Source: Yersinia canariae
GTDB lineage: Bacteria; Pseudomonadota; Gammaproteobacteria; Enterobacterales; Enterobacteriaceae
Length of the DNA stretch: 64,000 nucleotides
Direction: 5' to 3'
Assembly: GCF_009831415.1 (NCBI RefSeq)
Contig: NZ_CP043727.1
Location: 1,302,001 to 1,366,000 of the forward strand
Made by a program: the position numbers and the translations under genes. The notes below the pieces were generated by a model. It was not told where the DNA came from, made no database searches, and worked only from the letters and a program-made list of their open reading frames with translations. Shown here piece by piece: positions 9,933-20,803 of the stretch; the first letter of the stretch is position 1; the number at the start of each line of letters is the position of its first letter.

Positions 9933-10814
9933 ATGTTTACAGGAAGCATAGTTGCACTGATAACGCCGATGGACGACAAAGGTGCTGTCGATCGTGCCAG
10001 CCTTAAGAAACTTGTTGATTATCATGTAGCCAGTGGAACTGCGGCGATTGTCTCCGTAGGCACAACTGGTGAGTCTGCAACATTAAACCATGACGAACAT
10101 GTTGATGTGGTCATGCAGACGCTCGAACTGGCCGACGGCCGGATTCCTGTCATTGCCGGAACCGGTGCTAATGCCACCTCCGAAGCAATTTCACTTACGC
10201 AGCGGTTTAATGATACCGGTGTGGTGGGTTGCCTGACGGTAACGCCATATTATAACCGTCCTATGCAGGAAGGGTTATATCAGCATTTTAAAGCGATCGC
10301 AGAAAGTACCGATTTACCACAAATTCTCTATAATGTGCCATCGCGTACCGGTTGCGATATGTTACCGCCAACCATTGCCCGCTTAGCCAAGATTAAAAAT
10401 ATTGTTGCTGTTAAAGAGGCAACAGGGAACTTAAGTCGTGTAAGTCAGATCCAAGTGCTGGTTGATGATGAAGATTTCATCCTGCTCAGTGGTGACGATG
10501 CGAGCGGTCTGGACTTTATGCAACTGGGCGGTAAAGGTGTTATTTCAGTGACAGCAAACATTGCTGCGCGTGAAATGGCTGAACTTTGTGCACTAGCGGC
10601 ACAGGGTAACTTTGCAGAAGCTCGCCGTTTGAATCAGCGCTTGATGCCATTGCATCAGCATTTATTTGTAGAAGCAAACCCAATTCCGGTGAAATGGGCC
10701 GCAAAGAAACTGGGGTTAATGGCGAATGATACTTTGCGTCTGCCAATGACTCCACTGACTGACCCGGCTAAACGGGTTGTGGAAGACGCGCTGAAAAGCG
10801 CAGGTTTGCTGTAA
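9933..10814 (+). CDS. dapA: 4-hydroxy-tetrahydrodipicolinate synthase
   Basis: DapA condenses pyruvate and aspartate semialdehyde at the start of lysine and diaminopimelate synthesis. From the ATG at 9933 the protein is 293 aa. It places the Schiff-base lysine at Lys161 (VKEATGN), the E. coli number, with TPYYNRP carrying the catalytic tyrosine. That ATG has no clear ribosome site. A strong AAGGAGGGGG at 9881-9890 instead precedes an in-frame ATG at 9897 that would add 12 residues ([12 protein letters not shown]). Which start is used is open. Confidence 0.95.
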   Translation: MFTGSIVALITPMDDKGAVDRASLKKLVDYHVASGTAAIVSVGTTGESATLNHDEHVDVVMQTLELADGRIPVIAGTGANATSEAISLTQRFNDTGVVGCLTVTPYYNRPMQEGLYQHFKAIAESTDLPQILYNVPSRTGCDMLPPTIARLAKIKNIVAVKEATGNLSRVSQIQVLVDDEDFILLSGDDASGLDFMQLGGKGVISVTANIAAREMAELCALAAQGNFAEARRLNQRLMPLHQHLFVEANPIPVKWAAKKLGLMANDTLRLPMTPLTDPAKRVVEDALKSAGLL

Positions 10815-10830
10815 CTCTTAGGGAAATTTG

Positions 10831-11889
10831 ATGGCAATATCATTGCAAAAGTCGACGGTGGTAACGGTTGTGGGAGTTTCGCTGGCAATGCTGCTGGCAG
10901 GCTGCACTACTGACCAACGCTACAAACGCCAGGTTGGCGGTGACGAGTCTTATCTTGAAGCTCCGGGGCTGAAGCCGCTGAACTCACCTGCCGGGATGAT
11001 CCTGCCTATTCAAAATGGTGAGTATGATGTCCGTTCCGTCAACTCTCAAGGCGCTGTGGGCAAGCAGTTGGACATCCGTCCTCCGGTACAATCATTGGCA
11101 TTGTTAAGCGGCTCCCGCGCTGAAAATGCTAACGATACCAGCAAGCTATTGTTAGAAAATAGCCCGCAAAATCGTAATCTGTGGGCGCAGGTCACCCGTG
11201 TTCTACAGGACAAAAACTGGACGATAGCCAGCCGTCAGGATGCCAACCAAACGTTGACAACTGATTGGGTTAAATGGAATCGTGCAGATGAAGACGTCCA
11301 GTTTGAAGGCCGTTATCAGATAAGTGTGCAAGAGCAAGGTTATCAGCTGGCCTTGGTGGTGAAATCCCTTGAGTTACAACAAGGTGGAAAACCTATCACC
11401 AGCTATACCGAAGTCCAGCGCTATAACGGTGCGATGCTGAATGCCATTATCGAAGGCTTGGATAAGGTTCGTTCTGATAGCGAAAGCAGCCAGGCAGCAC
11501 GCAAAGTCGGCACTCTTGATGTCCAAAGTGGCAGCGATGATACCGGCTTACCGCAACTGATTGTTCGCGCGCCTTATGCTGTGTTGTGGGAACGCCTACC
11601 TGCTGCACTCGAGAAGATTGGCATGAAAGTCACTGACCGCAGCCGCCCACAAGGCTCGATTAACGTTACTGTTAAATCAATGAGCAGCAGTAGTTGGGAT
11701 GCGTTGGGTGCCAAAGACCCTGAATTGCCAGAGGGTGATTATAAGTTGCAAGTCGGTGACCTTGATAACCGCAGTAGCTTACAATTCATCGGCCCTAAAG
11801 GGCATACCCTGACTCAGGCGCAGAATGATGCGCTGGTTGCGGTGTTCCAGGCAGCGCTTAGCCAGACTAGTGCTACAAGTACCAAATAA
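10831..11889 (+). CDS. bamC: Outer membrane assembly lipoprotein BamC
   Basis: BamC (NlpB) is a lipoprotein of the BAM complex that inserts beta-barrel proteins into the outer membrane. The 352-aa product has a lipoprotein signal with the lipobox LLAGC (Cys25). It is followed by the unstructured N-terminal segment and two helix-grip domains (about residues 100-215 and 220-345). The gene follows dapA closely, the usual dapA-bamC arrangement. AGGGAAA precedes the ATG. Confidence 0.95.
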   Translation: MAISLQKSTVVTVVGVSLAMLLAGCTTDQRYKRQVGGDESYLEAPGLKPLNSPAGMILPIQNGEYDVRSVNSQGAVGKQLDIRPPVQSLALLSGSRAENANDTSKLLLENSPQNRNLWAQVTRVLQDKNWTIASRQDANQTLTTDWVKWNRADEDVQFEGRYQISVQEQGYQLALVVKSLELQQGGKPITSYTEVQRYNGAMLNAIIEGLDKVRSDSESSQAARKVGTLDVQSGSDDTGLPQLIVRAPYAVLWERLPAALEKIGMKVTDRSRPQGSINVTVKSMSSSSWDALGAKDPELPEGDYKLQVGDLDNRSSLQFIGPKGHTLTQAQNDALVAVFQAALSQTSATSTK

Positions 11890-11892
11890 AAC

Positions 11893-11917
11893 CAAAGGGG
11901 CTTCGGCCCCTTTAAAC
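11893..11917 (+). terminator. Terminator after bamC
   Basis: The GC-rich hairpin AAAGGGGC-TTCG-GCCCCTTT lies a few bases after the bamC stop and has the stable UUCG tetraloop. Confidence 0.8.
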
Positions 11918-11920
11918 CCG

Positions 11921-12032
11921 TCATACTTCAAGCTGCATGAGCGTTGACTACATTCAGTCACCCGAATCACTGACTACAGTAGGCGCATCGGGGCTCTCTC
12001 TTGCCGCCTTCCTGCAACTCGAATTATTTAGG
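11921..12032. repeat. Dispersed intergenic repeat, full-length copy
   Basis: About 110 bp begin with catacttcaagctgca and end with ctgcaactcgaattattta, with two 'cccgaatcac'-type inner segments. This layout is a repeat family seen between genes in Yersinia and relatives (recognised from memory). Related partial copies occur at 24076-24136, 33271-33355 and about 1079-1100 in this window. Confidence 0.7.
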
Positions 12033-12082
12033 GCTTATTCATTTTATGGCGAGTTACATTTTCACATTACTGGAGTAATAAG

Positions 12083-12796
12083 ATGCAAAAGCTAGCTGAG
12101 TTGTATCGTGGCAAGGCGAAAACCGTCTATACCACCGAAAATCCTGACCTGTTGGTATTGGAGTTCCGTAACGATACGTCAGCACTGGATGGTCAGCGCA
12201 TTGAACAGTTCGATCGTAAAGGCATGGTAAACAACAAATTTAACCATTTTATTATGGCTAAATTGGAAGAGGCTGGCATTCCTACCCAGATGGAACGCTT
12301 GCTGTCAGACACCGAAGTGCTGGTGAAAAAACTGGAAATGATCCCAGTTGAGTGTGTTATCCGTAACCGTGCTGCGGGTTCGTTGGTAAAACGTCTGGGT
12401 ATCGAAGAAGGTTTAGAGCTGAGTCCTCCGCTGTTTGATCTGTTCTTGAAAAATGATGCAATGCATGACCCGATGGTTAATGAGTCCTACTGCAAAACAT
12501 TTGGTTGGGCAACACAAGCACAATTAGCACGGATGAAAGAACTGAGCTATTTGGCCAATGACGTGTTGAGTAAACTGTTTGATGATGCGGGTTTAATCCT
12601 GGTGGACTTCAAGTTGGAATTCGGCCTGTTTAACGGTGAAGTGGTATTGGGCGATGAGTTCTCTCCCGATGGCAGCCGTTTGTGGGATAAGAAAACCCTG
12701 AATAAAATGGACAAAGACCGCTATCGTCAAAGTCTGGGTGGTTTGATTGAAGCTTACGAGGAAGTTGCACACCGTATTGGCGTTAAATTAGACTAA
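12083..12796 (+). CDS. purC: SAICAR synthetase
   Basis: PurC ligates aspartate to CAIR with ATP in purine synthesis. The 237-aa protein has the same length as E. coli PurC. It shows the N-terminal ATP-binding strand YRGKAKTVY, the [15 protein letters not shown] motif, and LVDFKLEFG and DEFSPDGSR in the active site. The ATG follows a GGAG-type site. I saw no convincing PurR box in the short upstream region. Confidence 0.97.
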   Translation: MQKLAELYRGKAKTVYTTENPDLLVLEFRNDTSALDGQRIEQFDRKGMVNNKFNHFIMAKLEEAGIPTQMERLLSDTEVLVKKLEMIPVECVIRNRAAGSLVKRLGIEEGLELSPPLFDLFLKNDAMHDPMVNESYCKTFGWATQAQLARMKELSYLANDVLSKLFDDAGLILVDFKLEFGLFNGEVVLGDEFSPDGSRLWDKKTLNKMDKDRYRQSLGGLIEAYEEVAHRIGVKLD

Positions 12797-12835
12797 CCGC
12801 GCAATCGATTACGTTTTCTTTGGCGTAACCGTTCT

Positions 12836-12862
12836 AAGGGGAGATAAGCTTTATCTTCCCTT
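12836..12862 (+). terminator. Probable terminator after purC
   Basis: The near-perfect inverted repeat AAGGGGAGATAA / TTATCTTCCCTT has a two-base loop and one mismatch. It lies 40 bp downstream of purC; the T-tract is weak. Confidence 0.6.
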
Positions 12863-12974
12863 AATACCTTTCTTAATTTCCCCCACTGTTGCATTAATCA
12901 TTTGTACTTTTAATGGTATTAGCTTTACAGATTTCCTACGATAATACGTAAGGAATATATCTGGGAGCAAAGCT

Positions 12975-13844
12975 ATGCGTTGGCAAGGTCGTCGAGAAAG
13001 TGACAATGTAGAAGACAGACGGGGTAGTTCATCGGGCGGCGGTGGCGGATTTCGGCCGCCTATTGGTGGCAAAGGTGGCCTTGTCATCTTGATTGTGGTG
13101 CTGGTGGCGGGTTACTACGGGGTTGATTTGACGCCGTTGTTAAATGGCAGTGATCCTGTGTCTCAAACTCAATCACCGCCGCGTTCACAAAGCCCTGTTA
13201 GCGCCCAAGATGACCAATACGCTAAATTTACCTCTGTGGTGCTGGCTGACACAGAAGATACCTGGAAACCTATTTTCGAGAAAATGGGGCGCACTTACAA
13301 AGAACCGAAACTGGTGATGTACCGGGGTGCAACGCGAACCGGTTGTGGCACGGGGCAGTCGGTAATGGGGCCGTTTTATTGCCCGGCAGACAGCACGGTT
13401 TATATTGATTTATCTTTCTATGAAGATATGAAGAATAAACTGGGTGCGGGCGGTGACTTTGCTCAAGCCTATGTAATTGCTCATGAAGTTGGGCATCATG
13501 TGCAACATTTGATGGGTATTGACACTAAAGTGCGTCAGCAGCAGCAAGGGGCCTCAGAGGCGCAAGCCAATCGCTTGTCGGTCAAAATGGAATTGCAGGC
13601 GGACTGTTTTGCCGGTGTATGGGGTAAAGCTATGGAGGAGCAACAAGTGCTGGATGTTGGTGATTTACAAGAAGCCCTGAATGCTGCGCAGGCCATTGGT
13701 GATGACAGGTTACAGCAACAACATCAGGGGCGCGTGGTACCGGATAGCTTCACTCATGGCACCTCAGCGCAGCGTTATACCTGGTTTAAACGAGGTTTTG
13801 ACAGTGGTGATCCCAATAGCTGCAACACATTTGCCAGCCGCTAA
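12975..13844 (+). CDS. ypfJ: Neutral zinc metallopeptidase family protein YpfJ
   Basis: The 289-aa protein has a basic, glycine-rich N-terminus and one membrane segment (about residues 35-52, [14 protein letters not shown]). A large extracytoplasmic domain carries the HExxH zinc motif ([11 protein letters not shown]) and a downstream ELQADCFAG ligand region. It belongs to the putative neutral zinc metallopeptidase family (DUF/PF04228). The substrate is unknown. Context between purC and tmcA matches E. coli ypfJ. GGGAGC precedes the ATG. Confidence 0.9.
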   Translation: MRWQGRRESDNVEDRRGSSSGGGGGFRPPIGGKGGLVILIVVLVAGYYGVDLTPLLNGSDPVSQTQSPPRSQSPVSAQDDQYAKFTSVVLADTEDTWKPIFEKMGRTYKEPKLVMYRGATRTGCGTGQSVMGPFYCPADSTVYIDLSFYEDMKNKLGAGGDFAQAYVIAHEVGHHVQHLMGIDTKVRQQQQGASEAQANRLSVKMELQADCFAGVWGKAMEEQQVLDVGDLQEALNAAQAIGDDRLQQQHQGRVVPDSFTHGTSAQRYTWFKRGFDSGDPNSCNTFASR

Positions 13845-13891
13845 TAGCGCTAGAACCTCAAGCAAGCAGAGACTATCATAAGGCGACTTTT

Positions 13892-13919
13892 TGCCGGCGC
13901 ATTGGCCGCCGGCATTTTA
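13892..13919 (+). terminator. Terminator after ypfJ
   Basis: The hairpin TGCCGGC / GCCGGCA with a short loop is followed by TTTTATT, 47 bp downstream of ypfJ. Confidence 0.75.
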
Positions 13920-13948
13920 TTACATAGTAGGGATTACTATTATGATAA

Positions 13949-14413
<465 letters not shown>

Positions 14414-14414
14414 A

Positions 14415-16421
14415 GTGATTCAAGGAATTATCGCCGGTCAGATGCTGATGGCACAGCAGGGAAATCGACGTTTATTGGTGCTCAGCGGCAGCGCAGATTG
14501 GTCACGGCAGCAGGCGTTAAATCTGACTGAGCAATTGTCCGGAGATTGGCTGTGGATAGGGGAGTCTTTGCCGCCAAACATCAAGGGTATTGGACCGGCG
14601 GCGGCTAAAACTTTATTGGGGCAAGAGGGGCTGCACGGTGTATTTGATGCCACTGTAGGCCTGAATACGGAAGCGCTGGCTGTGTTGGCCGGGACATTGC
14701 AAGCAGGAAGTTGGCTGGTGATGTTAGTGCCGGAGTGGGGCAGTTGGCCACTTTTACCTGATACTGACAGCTTGCGCTGGAGTGAGCAGGATTCACCTAT
14801 TGCCACGTCGAATTTTATTGACCATCTACAGCGCCAGCTTCTGGCTGATCCCGATGTCATTGTGTGGCGGCAGGGTCAGTTAGCGCCAACGCCAGTGTTT
14901 GATTCCCGCCCAAAATGGCAACAACCAGATGGCACTCCCACCGCAGAGCAGCAGAGTATTCTTCAGCGCTTGATACGAGCAAAACAGGGAGTTTGGGTGC
15001 TGACGGCGGCTCGAGGAAGAGGCAAATCAACACTTGCCGGTATGTTGGTGGCGCGGTGTCCGGGCAATTGTTGGGTTACCGGGCCGGGTAAGGCGGCGAC
15101 TCAAGTATTAAGCCAACGGGCAGGGGAACGGGTATGTTTTTGGGCCCCAGACGCACTGTTAGATTACTGTCAGCACCATGATGTTAGTGATGTCGACTGG
15201 CTATTGATTGATGAAGCTGCGGCTATCCCCACGGCGCTATTGTCAGCACTTTTGGCCTACTTTCCTCGGGTATTACTCACCACTACTGTGCAGGGTTATG
15301 AAGGCACTGGACGCGGATTTTTATTGAAGTTTTGCGCCACTCTGAATGATTGGCATCATTTGACGCTCACGACCCCCATTCGCTGGGCCAGTAATGATCC
15401 GCTGGAGCGGATTATCGATAACATCATGTTGTTCAATGATGAATGGGGGAATGACAAATTACCATTGACCGCATCTGCCGCTGTGCTTGTCGATATCACA
15501 ACCTGTGAACAGCCTGATTGGTTGGATAATCCCGAATTATTGCGGCGCTTTTACGGTTTGCTTTCCAGTGCCCATTACCGAACCACACCATTGGATTTAC
15601 GGCGTTTGATGGATGCTCCCGGTATGCATTTTTCTGCGGCAAAGGTTGCAGATTCAGTCGTAGGGGCTTTGTGGCTGGTGGACGAGGGCGGTCTGGAGAG
15701 CGCATTAGCCCATGCTGTATGGGCGGGTAAACGTCGGCCAAAGGGCAGTCTGGTGGCGCAATCACTGGCTGCCCACAGTGGGCAATGGCAAGCACCAATC
15801 TTATTATCCAGGCGAATTAGTCGGGTCGCGGTTGCCCCCTCCTGGCGACAGCAGGGGATTGCGCGGCAGATGATTGCCGCTGAGCAGGCGCGTGCACAGC
15901 GCGAAGGGCTGGATTTTCTTTCAGTCAGTTTTGGTTATACCGCAGAATTAGAGTGTTTTTGGCGTGCTTGTGGTTTTCAACTGGTGCGTGTTGGTAGCCA
16001 CAAAGAAGCCAGCAGCGGTTGTTATGCGGCAATGGCCATATTGCCCCTGAGCTCGGCAGGGAAAATGCTCTGTGAGGCGGCACGGCAGCAATTAGAGCGC
16101 GATTGGTATTGGTTACAGCAATGGATTGATATTCCAGTGCCATTTTCGTTATCGTTGCCAGAACAACCCGATATCGCCTTAAATGACGACGATGGGCGCG
16201 AATTGGCCGGTTTTGCTTTTGCTTTGCGTCCATTAGAAGCCAGTTTACCCGCCTTACAGCGGCTGTTATTGCAGACAGAATTACCTCTTCCCGCCTTGCG
16301 CCAATATTTGCAGCAGAGCATTTCACAAGCAGAGATTGTTAAGAATCTGGGGCTTTCAGGGCGCAAAGCATTGGTGGCGAAATGGCGGCAAGAAGCTGCC
16401 GAAGGGATGGCGGGGTTATGA
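14415..16421 (+). CDS. tmcA: tRNA(Met) cytidine acetyltransferase
   Basis: TmcA makes N4-acetylcytidine at the wobble base of elongator tRNA-Met using acetyl-CoA and ATP. The 668-aa product has an N-terminal DUF1726 part and a RecD-like helicase domain with P-loop [12 protein letters not shown] and Walker [16 protein letters not shown] domain follows ([14 protein letters not shown]) and a C-terminal tRNA-binding part ends the protein. GTG at 14415 gives a length close to E. coli (671 aa) but lacks a strong ribosome site; ATG at 14442 or 14448 is the alternative. Confidence 0.93.
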   Translation: MIQGIIAGQMLMAQQGNRRLLVLSGSADWSRQQALNLTEQLSGDWLWIGESLPPNIKGIGPAAAKTLLGQEGLHGVFDATVGLNTEALAVLAGTLQAGSWLVMLVPEWGSWPLLPDTDSLRWSEQDSPIATSNFIDHLQRQLLADPDVIVWRQGQLAPTPVFDSRPKWQQPDGTPTAEQQSILQRLIRAKQGVWVLTAARGRGKSTLAGMLVARCPGNCWVTGPGKAATQVLSQRAGERVCFWAPDALLDYCQHHDVSDVDWLLIDEAAAIPTALLSALLAYFPRVLLTTTVQGYEGTGRGFLLKFCATLNDWHHLTLTTPIRWASNDPLERIIDNIMLFNDEWGNDKLPLTASAAVLVDITTCEQPDWLDNPELLRRFYGLLSSAHYRTTPLDLRRLMDAPGMHFSAAKVADSVVGALWLVDEGGLESALAHAVWAGKRRPKGSLVAQSLAAHSGQWQAPILLSRRISRVAVAPSWRQQGIARQMIAAEQARAQREGLDFLSVSFGYTAELECFWRACGFQLVRVGSHKEASSGCYAAMAILPLSSAGKMLCEAARQQLERDWYWLQQWIDIPVPFSLSLPEQPDIALNDDDGRELAGFAFALRPLEASLPALQRLLLQTELPLPALRQYLQQSISQAEIVKNLGLSGRKALVAKWRQEAAEGMAGL

Positions 16422-16570
16422 TGGTATAATTATCACTGCACCCAATTACAGTGGTGTCTTGCTATCATCTTCAATAATTCCCACCAACTTCATCAATAAA
16501 ACCTAATATCCCTCTCAAACTGGCGGCGTATAGTTAACCCTATCATTATTTGGATACTAAAGGTCTCGCG

Positions 16571-17206
16571 ATGAGTCAGAAACACATTGTGGTGCAGCAA
16601 CCGGCAAAACCTAATCAATTAATTTTGTTATTTCATGGTGTTGGCGACAGCGCAGCGGGCATGGCACCGGTCGGCAGCCATTTTGCACAGGCATTTCCTC
16701 AGGCGCTGGTCGTCAGTATTGATGGGCCTTTTGCCAGTGACATGGGCAATGGGCGGCAGTGGTTTTCCGTCCAAGGGATAACTGAACAGGGCCGTCAGGG
16801 GCGTATTGACGAAGTGATGCCCGAGTTTATTGCCACTGTGCATCACTGGCAGCAGCAAAGTGGGCTGGGCGCACCACAGACGACGTTAGTGGGCTTCTCT
16901 CAGGGCACTATCATGTCATTAGAGGGAGTAAAAGGGCAGCCACAGTTGGCTGGGCAAGTTATCGGATTCAGTGGACGTTTTGCTACTTTGCCGCAGAAAC
17001 CCATTACTGACGTCGTGGTGCATCTGATTCATGGTGAGCAGGATGGGGTTATATCGGTGGAACAGGCCAAAGCGGCGGCGAGTAGCTTAACGGCACTGGG
17101 TAACACTGTGACATTGGATTTGGCTGCTCATACCGGGCATGGCATTAATGAGCTGATGTTGGCGAGGGCTATTGCCCATCTGCGCCAAGACTTGGCAAAG
17201 CATTAA
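16571..17206 (+). CDS. ypfH: Carboxylesterase YpfH
   Basis: The 211-aa alpha/beta-hydrolase belongs to the phospholipase/carboxylesterase family. It shows LILLFHGVGDS near the N-terminus, the nucleophile elbow GFSQGT, and a late HTGHG carrying the catalytic His. E. coli YpfH hydrolyses short acyl esters in vitro; the physiological substrate is unknown. The ATG at 16571 follows AAAGG; an in-frame start 21 bases upstream is weaker. Confidence 0.9.
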   Translation: MSQKHIVVQQPAKPNQLILLFHGVGDSAAGMAPVGSHFAQAFPQALVVSIDGPFASDMGNGRQWFSVQGITEQGRQGRIDEVMPEFIATVHHWQQQSGLGAPQTTLVGFSQGTIMSLEGVKGQPQLAGQVIGFSGRFATLPQKPITDVVVHLIHGEQDGVISVEQAKAAASSLTALGNTVTLDLAAHTGHGINELMLARAIAHLRQDLAKH

Positions 17207-17233
17207 ATCGGGGGGAGCGGTGCTCCCACCTGT

Positions 17234-17428
17234 TTACTTTTTCTTACCTTTATCCGGCCAATCGTCATCTTCATCCCACTGTGCATTATTATCGCGGTGT
17301 GGTGGGATTTCCGGCTTATTGTTCAAGAATTTTTTATGATCAAGACGGCGTAACTCTTTAATACCGTTTAAGATAATACCTGCCAGTAGGATAAGAACTA
17401 CCCACCAATAATCTGCGAGCCAATGCAT
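17234..17428 (-). CDS. ypfN: UPF0370 small membrane protein YpfN
   Basis: The 64-aa protein has one N-terminal membrane helix ([13 protein letters not shown]) and a charged tail ending [13 protein letters not shown], as in YpfN of E. coli. The function is unknown. It sits downstream of dapE and the M15 peptidase on the same strand, its conserved neighbourhood. Confidence 0.92.
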   Translation of the reverse strand: MHWLADYWWVVLILLAGIILNGIKELRRLDHKKFLNNKPEIPPHRDNNAQWDEDDDWPDKGKKK

Positions 17429-17455
17429 GGTTAACTTCCTTATATCCGTGGTTTT

Positions 17456-18157
17456 TCAAGAATTTGTATCTTGAAATCCATTGGGTATGGTTATAAATCG
17501 TGAAAAAATCATAGATAAATGGCTTGTTAGCCACTCACTACCCGCCACATCCTGTGATTGCCAGGCTTCCAGCAAGATGGCTGGTGTCAGTAAATGTTGC
17601 GCCGTTGCCGCCAGAGGGCGGTAACTCAGGTGCCAAGGCTCTGCGGCAACACCGCCAGTGTCTTCGCTAAAAGGCCGATAAAAGCCAAATTCGCCCATAT
17701 GTGTATCAAGCCATTGAGTCAGTGGATAAAAATACCCGCCAGCCAGATATTCCCATGGTTCCAGTTGCAATTTTGTCCCCGTAGGTAATAGTGACGGATC
17801 GTAAATATCCAAATCACTGCCCCAGTGATGACGGCTGGCCCCCGGCAGGGCAGACCAGCGCAAAATAGCTTCACAGCGCGCAGCAGCATCAAGCTGAAGA
17901 ATATCTATCGGCTGACTGTCTTTATCTAATACTGGTCGCTCGCCGCGAAATTTACCATTCCAGATAGCCAATTGGCGGTCAAAATCACGAAAAGTGCTGG
18001 CCGGCTGCAAATCAAAACCCGCCACTTTAGCCGCCTGTTGCATGGCCCGAAAGGCATCAACGGCCTGTGGCTGCATGCGGTGATGGCCCGTTAACATCAC
18101 TAAATGTTCCGTTGAACGCCCGGTAAGCATCTGTGGTGTTAATGTATTAGCTGTCAT
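17456..18157 (-). CDS. M15-family D-alanyl-D-alanine carboxypeptidase-like protein
   Basis: The 233-aa protein carries the M15B (VanY-like) zinc motifs [14 protein letters not shown] (His and Asp ligands) and EPWHLSYRP (His ligand and catalytic Glu). It has no obvious signal peptide, so either the substrate is a cytoplasmic muropeptide or export is unusual. Its start overlaps the dapE stop (ATGA-type overlap), indicating translational coupling with DAP metabolism. The link to peptidoglycan recycling is inference. Confidence 0.85.
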   Translation of the reverse strand: MTANTLTPQMLTGRSTEHLVMLTGHHRMQPQAVDAFRAMQQAAKVAGFDLQPASTFRDFDRQLAIWNGKFRGERPVLDKDSQPIDILQLDAAARCEAILRWSALPGASRHHWGSDLDIYDPSLLPTGTKLQLEPWEYLAGGYFYPLTQWLDTHMGEFGFYRPFSEDTGGVAAEPWHLSYRPLAATAQHLLTPAILLEAWQSQDVAGSEWLTSHLSMIFSRFITIPNGFQDTNS

Positions 18158-19281
18158 GCGATGAGTTGCTCCATGATTCTTTGATACATCCGGCTGAGGA
18201 GTTGTAAATCAGCCGCGTGAACGCATTCATTCACTTTATGGATAGTGGCATTAACCGGCCCCAACTCAACGACCTGTGCGCCCATTAATGCAATAAAACG
18301 GCCATCAGAGGTGCCGCCGGTAGTTAATAATTGTGGTGTGATTTCCGCGTAATGCTCAACAGCATTCACGACCGCATCAACCAGTGCGCCACGGGCGGTG
18401 AGGAATGGCTGACCGGACAACACCCATTCCAGAGTGTAACTGAGTTGATGGCGCTCCAGCAGGGCTTCAACCCGTTGCTTAATCATACTGTCGGTCAGTT
18501 CAGTGCTGAAGCGGAAGTTGAACTGCACATAAAACTCACCTGGGATGACGTTATTGCTACCTGTACCGGCATGCAAGTTGGCTATCTGCATACTGGTAGC
18601 GGGGAAGAACTCATTACCTTCATCCCATTGGGTGGCCACCAGTTCATTCAGGGCGGGCATGGCGCGGTGAACCGGGTTGTCAGCCAGATGCGGATAAGCC
18701 ACATGGCCTTGAACGCCGTGGATGCGCAAGTTGGCGGTGATAGAGCCGCGCCGGCCATTTTTCACGACATCGCCGACGCGATCAGTACTGGATGGTTCAC
18801 CCACCAAACAATAATCCAGCCGTTCATGGCGTGCCATCAGAGTGTTAACCACTTTGACTGTGCCATTAATGGCTTTGGCTTCTTCATCGGAGGTAATCAT
18901 AAATGCCAACCGACCTTTATGATCCGGATGGGCGGCAACAAAACGCTCTGCCGCAACCACCATGGCCGCCAGCGAGCCTTTCATGTCGGCGGCACCACGG
19001 CCATACAGCATGCCATCGCGAATAGTTGGCTCAAAAGGCGGACTGTTCCAGTGACTTTCCTCACCGGTAGGAACCACATCAGTATGACCGGCAAATGCCA
19101 GCGTTTCGCCTTCACCACGCCATGCCCAGAAGTTGAGGGTATCACCGAAATTTATGGGTTCGACAGTAAAGCCGATGGCTTCCAAGCGCTGAATCATGAT
19201 CTCCTGGCAACCCGCATCATTAGGGCTGAGCGACGGGCGTTTAATCAATTGTTGGGCCAGGTCGATTACCGGACAGATCAT
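18154..19281 (-). CDS. dapE: Succinyl-diaminopimelate desuccinylase
   Basis: DapE removes succinate from N-succinyl-LL-DAP in the lysine and peptidoglycan pathway using two zinc ions. The 375-aa product starts [20 protein letters not shown] and has E. coli length. It shows [12 protein letters not shown] and [10 protein letters not shown] (metal ligands) and [13 protein letters not shown] with the catalytic Glu. The ATG at 19281 matches the family; a much longer in-frame start overlaps yffB and is rejected. The gene is 1 bp from yffB upstream. Confidence 0.96.
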   Translation of the reverse strand: MICPVIDLAQQLIKRPSLSPNDAGCQEIMIQRLEAIGFTVEPINFGDTLNFWAWRGEGETLAFAGHTDVVPTGEESHWNSPPFEPTIRDGMLYGRGAADMKGSLAAMVVAAERFVAAHPDHKGRLAFMITSDEEAKAINGTVKVVNTLMARHERLDYCLVGEPSSTDRVGDVVKNGRRGSITANLRIHGVQGHVAYPHLADNPVHRAMPALNELVATQWDEGNEFFPATSMQIANLHAGTGSNNVIPGEFYVQFNFRFSTELTDSMIKQRVEALLERHQLSYTLEWVLSGQPFLTARGALVDAVVNAVEHYAEITPQLLTTGGTSDGRFIALMGAQVVELGPVNATIHKVNECVHAADLQLLSRMYQRIMEQLIA

Positions 19282-19282
19282 G

Positions 19283-19696
19283 TTATTGCACCTCAATAGC
19301 GGTTGGATTATGGGGAAGGTGTTGCTGAATAAATAGTTGATAGTGTTCAATTTTAAAGCCCAACAGCATCTCGCCATCAGCGGCTTCCAACAGTGGGCGT
19401 TTGATGATGGCGGGTTGTTCAAGCATCAGCAATTTAGCCGACTGCGCATCAATAATCGCATCGCGCTGGGCTTGCGGCACTTTACGCCAGGTGGTGCCAC
19501 GGGTATTTAGTAATGGCTCCCAACCCAGTTTATCGATAAAGCCTTGCAACTGTTCGTCACTCAATCCATCCACGCGATAATCATGAAACTGATAGGCAAT
19601 ACCTTGTTCTTCCAGCCAGCGGCGGGCCTTTTTTATGGTGTCACAGTTTTTAATGCCATAAAGGCGCAATAATGGGATTGCTGGGTTATCTGACAT
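19283..19696 (-). CDS. yffB: ArsC/Spx-family protein YffB
   Basis: The 137-aa thioredoxin-fold protein starts [20 protein letters not shown]. The [13 protein letters not shown] motif contains the single Cys of this ArsC-like family, and [10 protein letters not shown] is the conserved cis-Pro region. The biochemical role is unsettled. It is the first gene of the yffB-dapE-peptidase-ypfN run. Confidence 0.92.
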   Translation of the reverse strand: MSDNPAIPLLRLYGIKNCDTIKKARRWLEEQGIAYQFHDYRVDGLSDEQLQGFIDKLGWEPLLNTRGTTWRKVPQAQRDAIIDAQSAKLLMLEQPAIIKRPLLEAADGEMLLGFKIEHYQLFIQQHLPHNPTAIEVQ

Positions 19697-19865
19697 GGAA
19701 AAATAATACCTCGGCTAGAATGGCACGATTATGCAGGATAAATTCAAGGCCAGTCATTTATGCGACTGCCCGGCTCTATTTTGTCCATAATGCGTGAAAA
19801 TGGGGTTTGAATCCAGACGGCGATGGGATGATTAGCGCGTAAAGGCGCGCGTGCTACCGGGGAAT

Positions 19866-20339
19866 TTAGCCAATACGGTCAAGGTCTGCGGCATATTGGC
19901 GAATCGCTTTTTGGTAGAGGCTGATATCCTGATGGTTTGAGGTTTCAGCCAGCAATATCAATAATGCGGCAACGGCTTCTTTGGTTTCACCGAGATTGTA
20001 CAGTGTCATGGCCCGAAACAATGTTATCTCTTTTGCCTGCGGAAAACGGGCCAAAGCGGCGTCGAATGTATCTAATGATTCTTGATATAACCCCAGCGCC
20101 CGGTAAGTGCTACCCAACCCCAAGTAAGCTTCCTGTAACTCTTTACCCGCCAGATTATGCTCGATAGCCGCGCGGTAAAAGGGGATTGCTTGCAACTCTA
20201 ACCCTTGCACATCATAAAGGGAGGCAATCTTATACAGCAGGCTGGGGTTATTGGGGGCGCTGCGCAGTAAGTTTTGCGCCATTGCCACCGCATCATCATA
20301 ACGGCCCAACTCTTTCAGCGAATCAATAGAGTGTTTCAT
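19866..20339 (-). CDS. Tetratricopeptide-repeat protein
   Basis: The 157-aa helical protein has about three TPR units (LGRYDDAVAMAQNLLR, YRAAIEHNLAGKELQEAYL, GLYQESLDTFDAALARFP). It has no signal peptide or membrane helix. TPR proteins scaffold protein contacts; nothing points to the partner. The start is uncertain: ATG at 20339 begins MKHSIDSLKELG, and an in-frame ATG at 20387 would add 16 residues. Confidence 0.75.
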   Translation of the reverse strand: MKHSIDSLKELGRYDDAVAMAQNLLRSAPNNPSLLYKIASLYDVQGLELQAIPFYRAAIEHNLAGKELQEAYLGLGSTYRALGLYQESLDTFDAALARFPQAKEITLFRAMTLYNLGETKEAVAALLILLAETSNHQDISLYQKAIRQYAADLDRIG

Positions 20340-20587
20340 GGTTTTACTCTGTATTTTGCCAATAATGGTTTTTGTCAAAAACGGCATTTGCCCCTATCTA
20401 TCTGAGCACGCTACTCCGGAATCACTCAACAGGCAAGTAAAGTGGGGCTTACCAGAGAAGCACAGTAAAAAAGCCAAATTCAATATCTCTGAAGCAGATC
20501 TCATTTCAACAATAACTCAGATGAATTCCCATTTTGACTGTTCAAAAAACAGGCGTATAATTGACCGCGATAATTAGAGAGGAAGTT

Positions 20588-20650
20588 ATGGTTGATTTTG
20601 AGTTAAGCACATGGAAAGAGTTTATCGATGCTATGCTGCGTCAGGCATAA
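20588..20650 (+). CDS. ypfM: Small protein YpfM (20 aa)
   Basis: The ORF reads MVDFELSTWKEFIDAMLRQA and aligns with E. coli YpfM (19 aa, WKDFIEVMLR core). It is preceded by AGAGAGGAAG at ideal spacing. It lies between acrD and yffB as in E. coli. Its role is unknown; the amphipathic helix is the visible feature. A hairpin terminator 90 bp downstream suggests a short dedicated transcript. Confidence 0.85.
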   Translation: MVDFELSTWKEFIDAMLRQA

Positions 20651-20740
20651 GCGAATAAACCGGCAGTAAGAGTTCATATCTTTTGTTGTTTTATCGATTG
20701 ACTTAATGACATACCCAGGGGCGAGGATTCGCTCGCAGAA

Positions 20741-20774
20741 AGGCAGAAACTGTAGAGTTTCTGCCTTTTTTATA
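20741..20774 (+). terminator. Strong terminator of the ypfM transcript
   Basis: The perfect 11-bp stem AGGCAGAAACT / AGTTTCTGCCT with a 4-base loop is followed by a T-rich tract. The orientation fits a rightward transcript from ypfM and not the leftward acrD. Confidence 0.88.
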
Positions 20775-20803
20775 TCCGTCATCTTTCACGTCGTCGGGGC
20801 TTA

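Noticed and set aside
12800-12825. PurR-like half site (ACGTTTTCTT) after purC
   Set aside because: Only one half matches and it lies downstream of purC, not in a purine-gene promoter.
18331-19299. 322-aa rightward ORF opposite dapE
   Set aside because: It is antisense to a well-conserved gene, with no ribosome site or recognisable domain.
19282-19422. 47-residue N-terminal extension of dapE
   Set aside because: It lies within yffB in another frame; the family start [11 protein letters not shown] fits the ATG at 19281.
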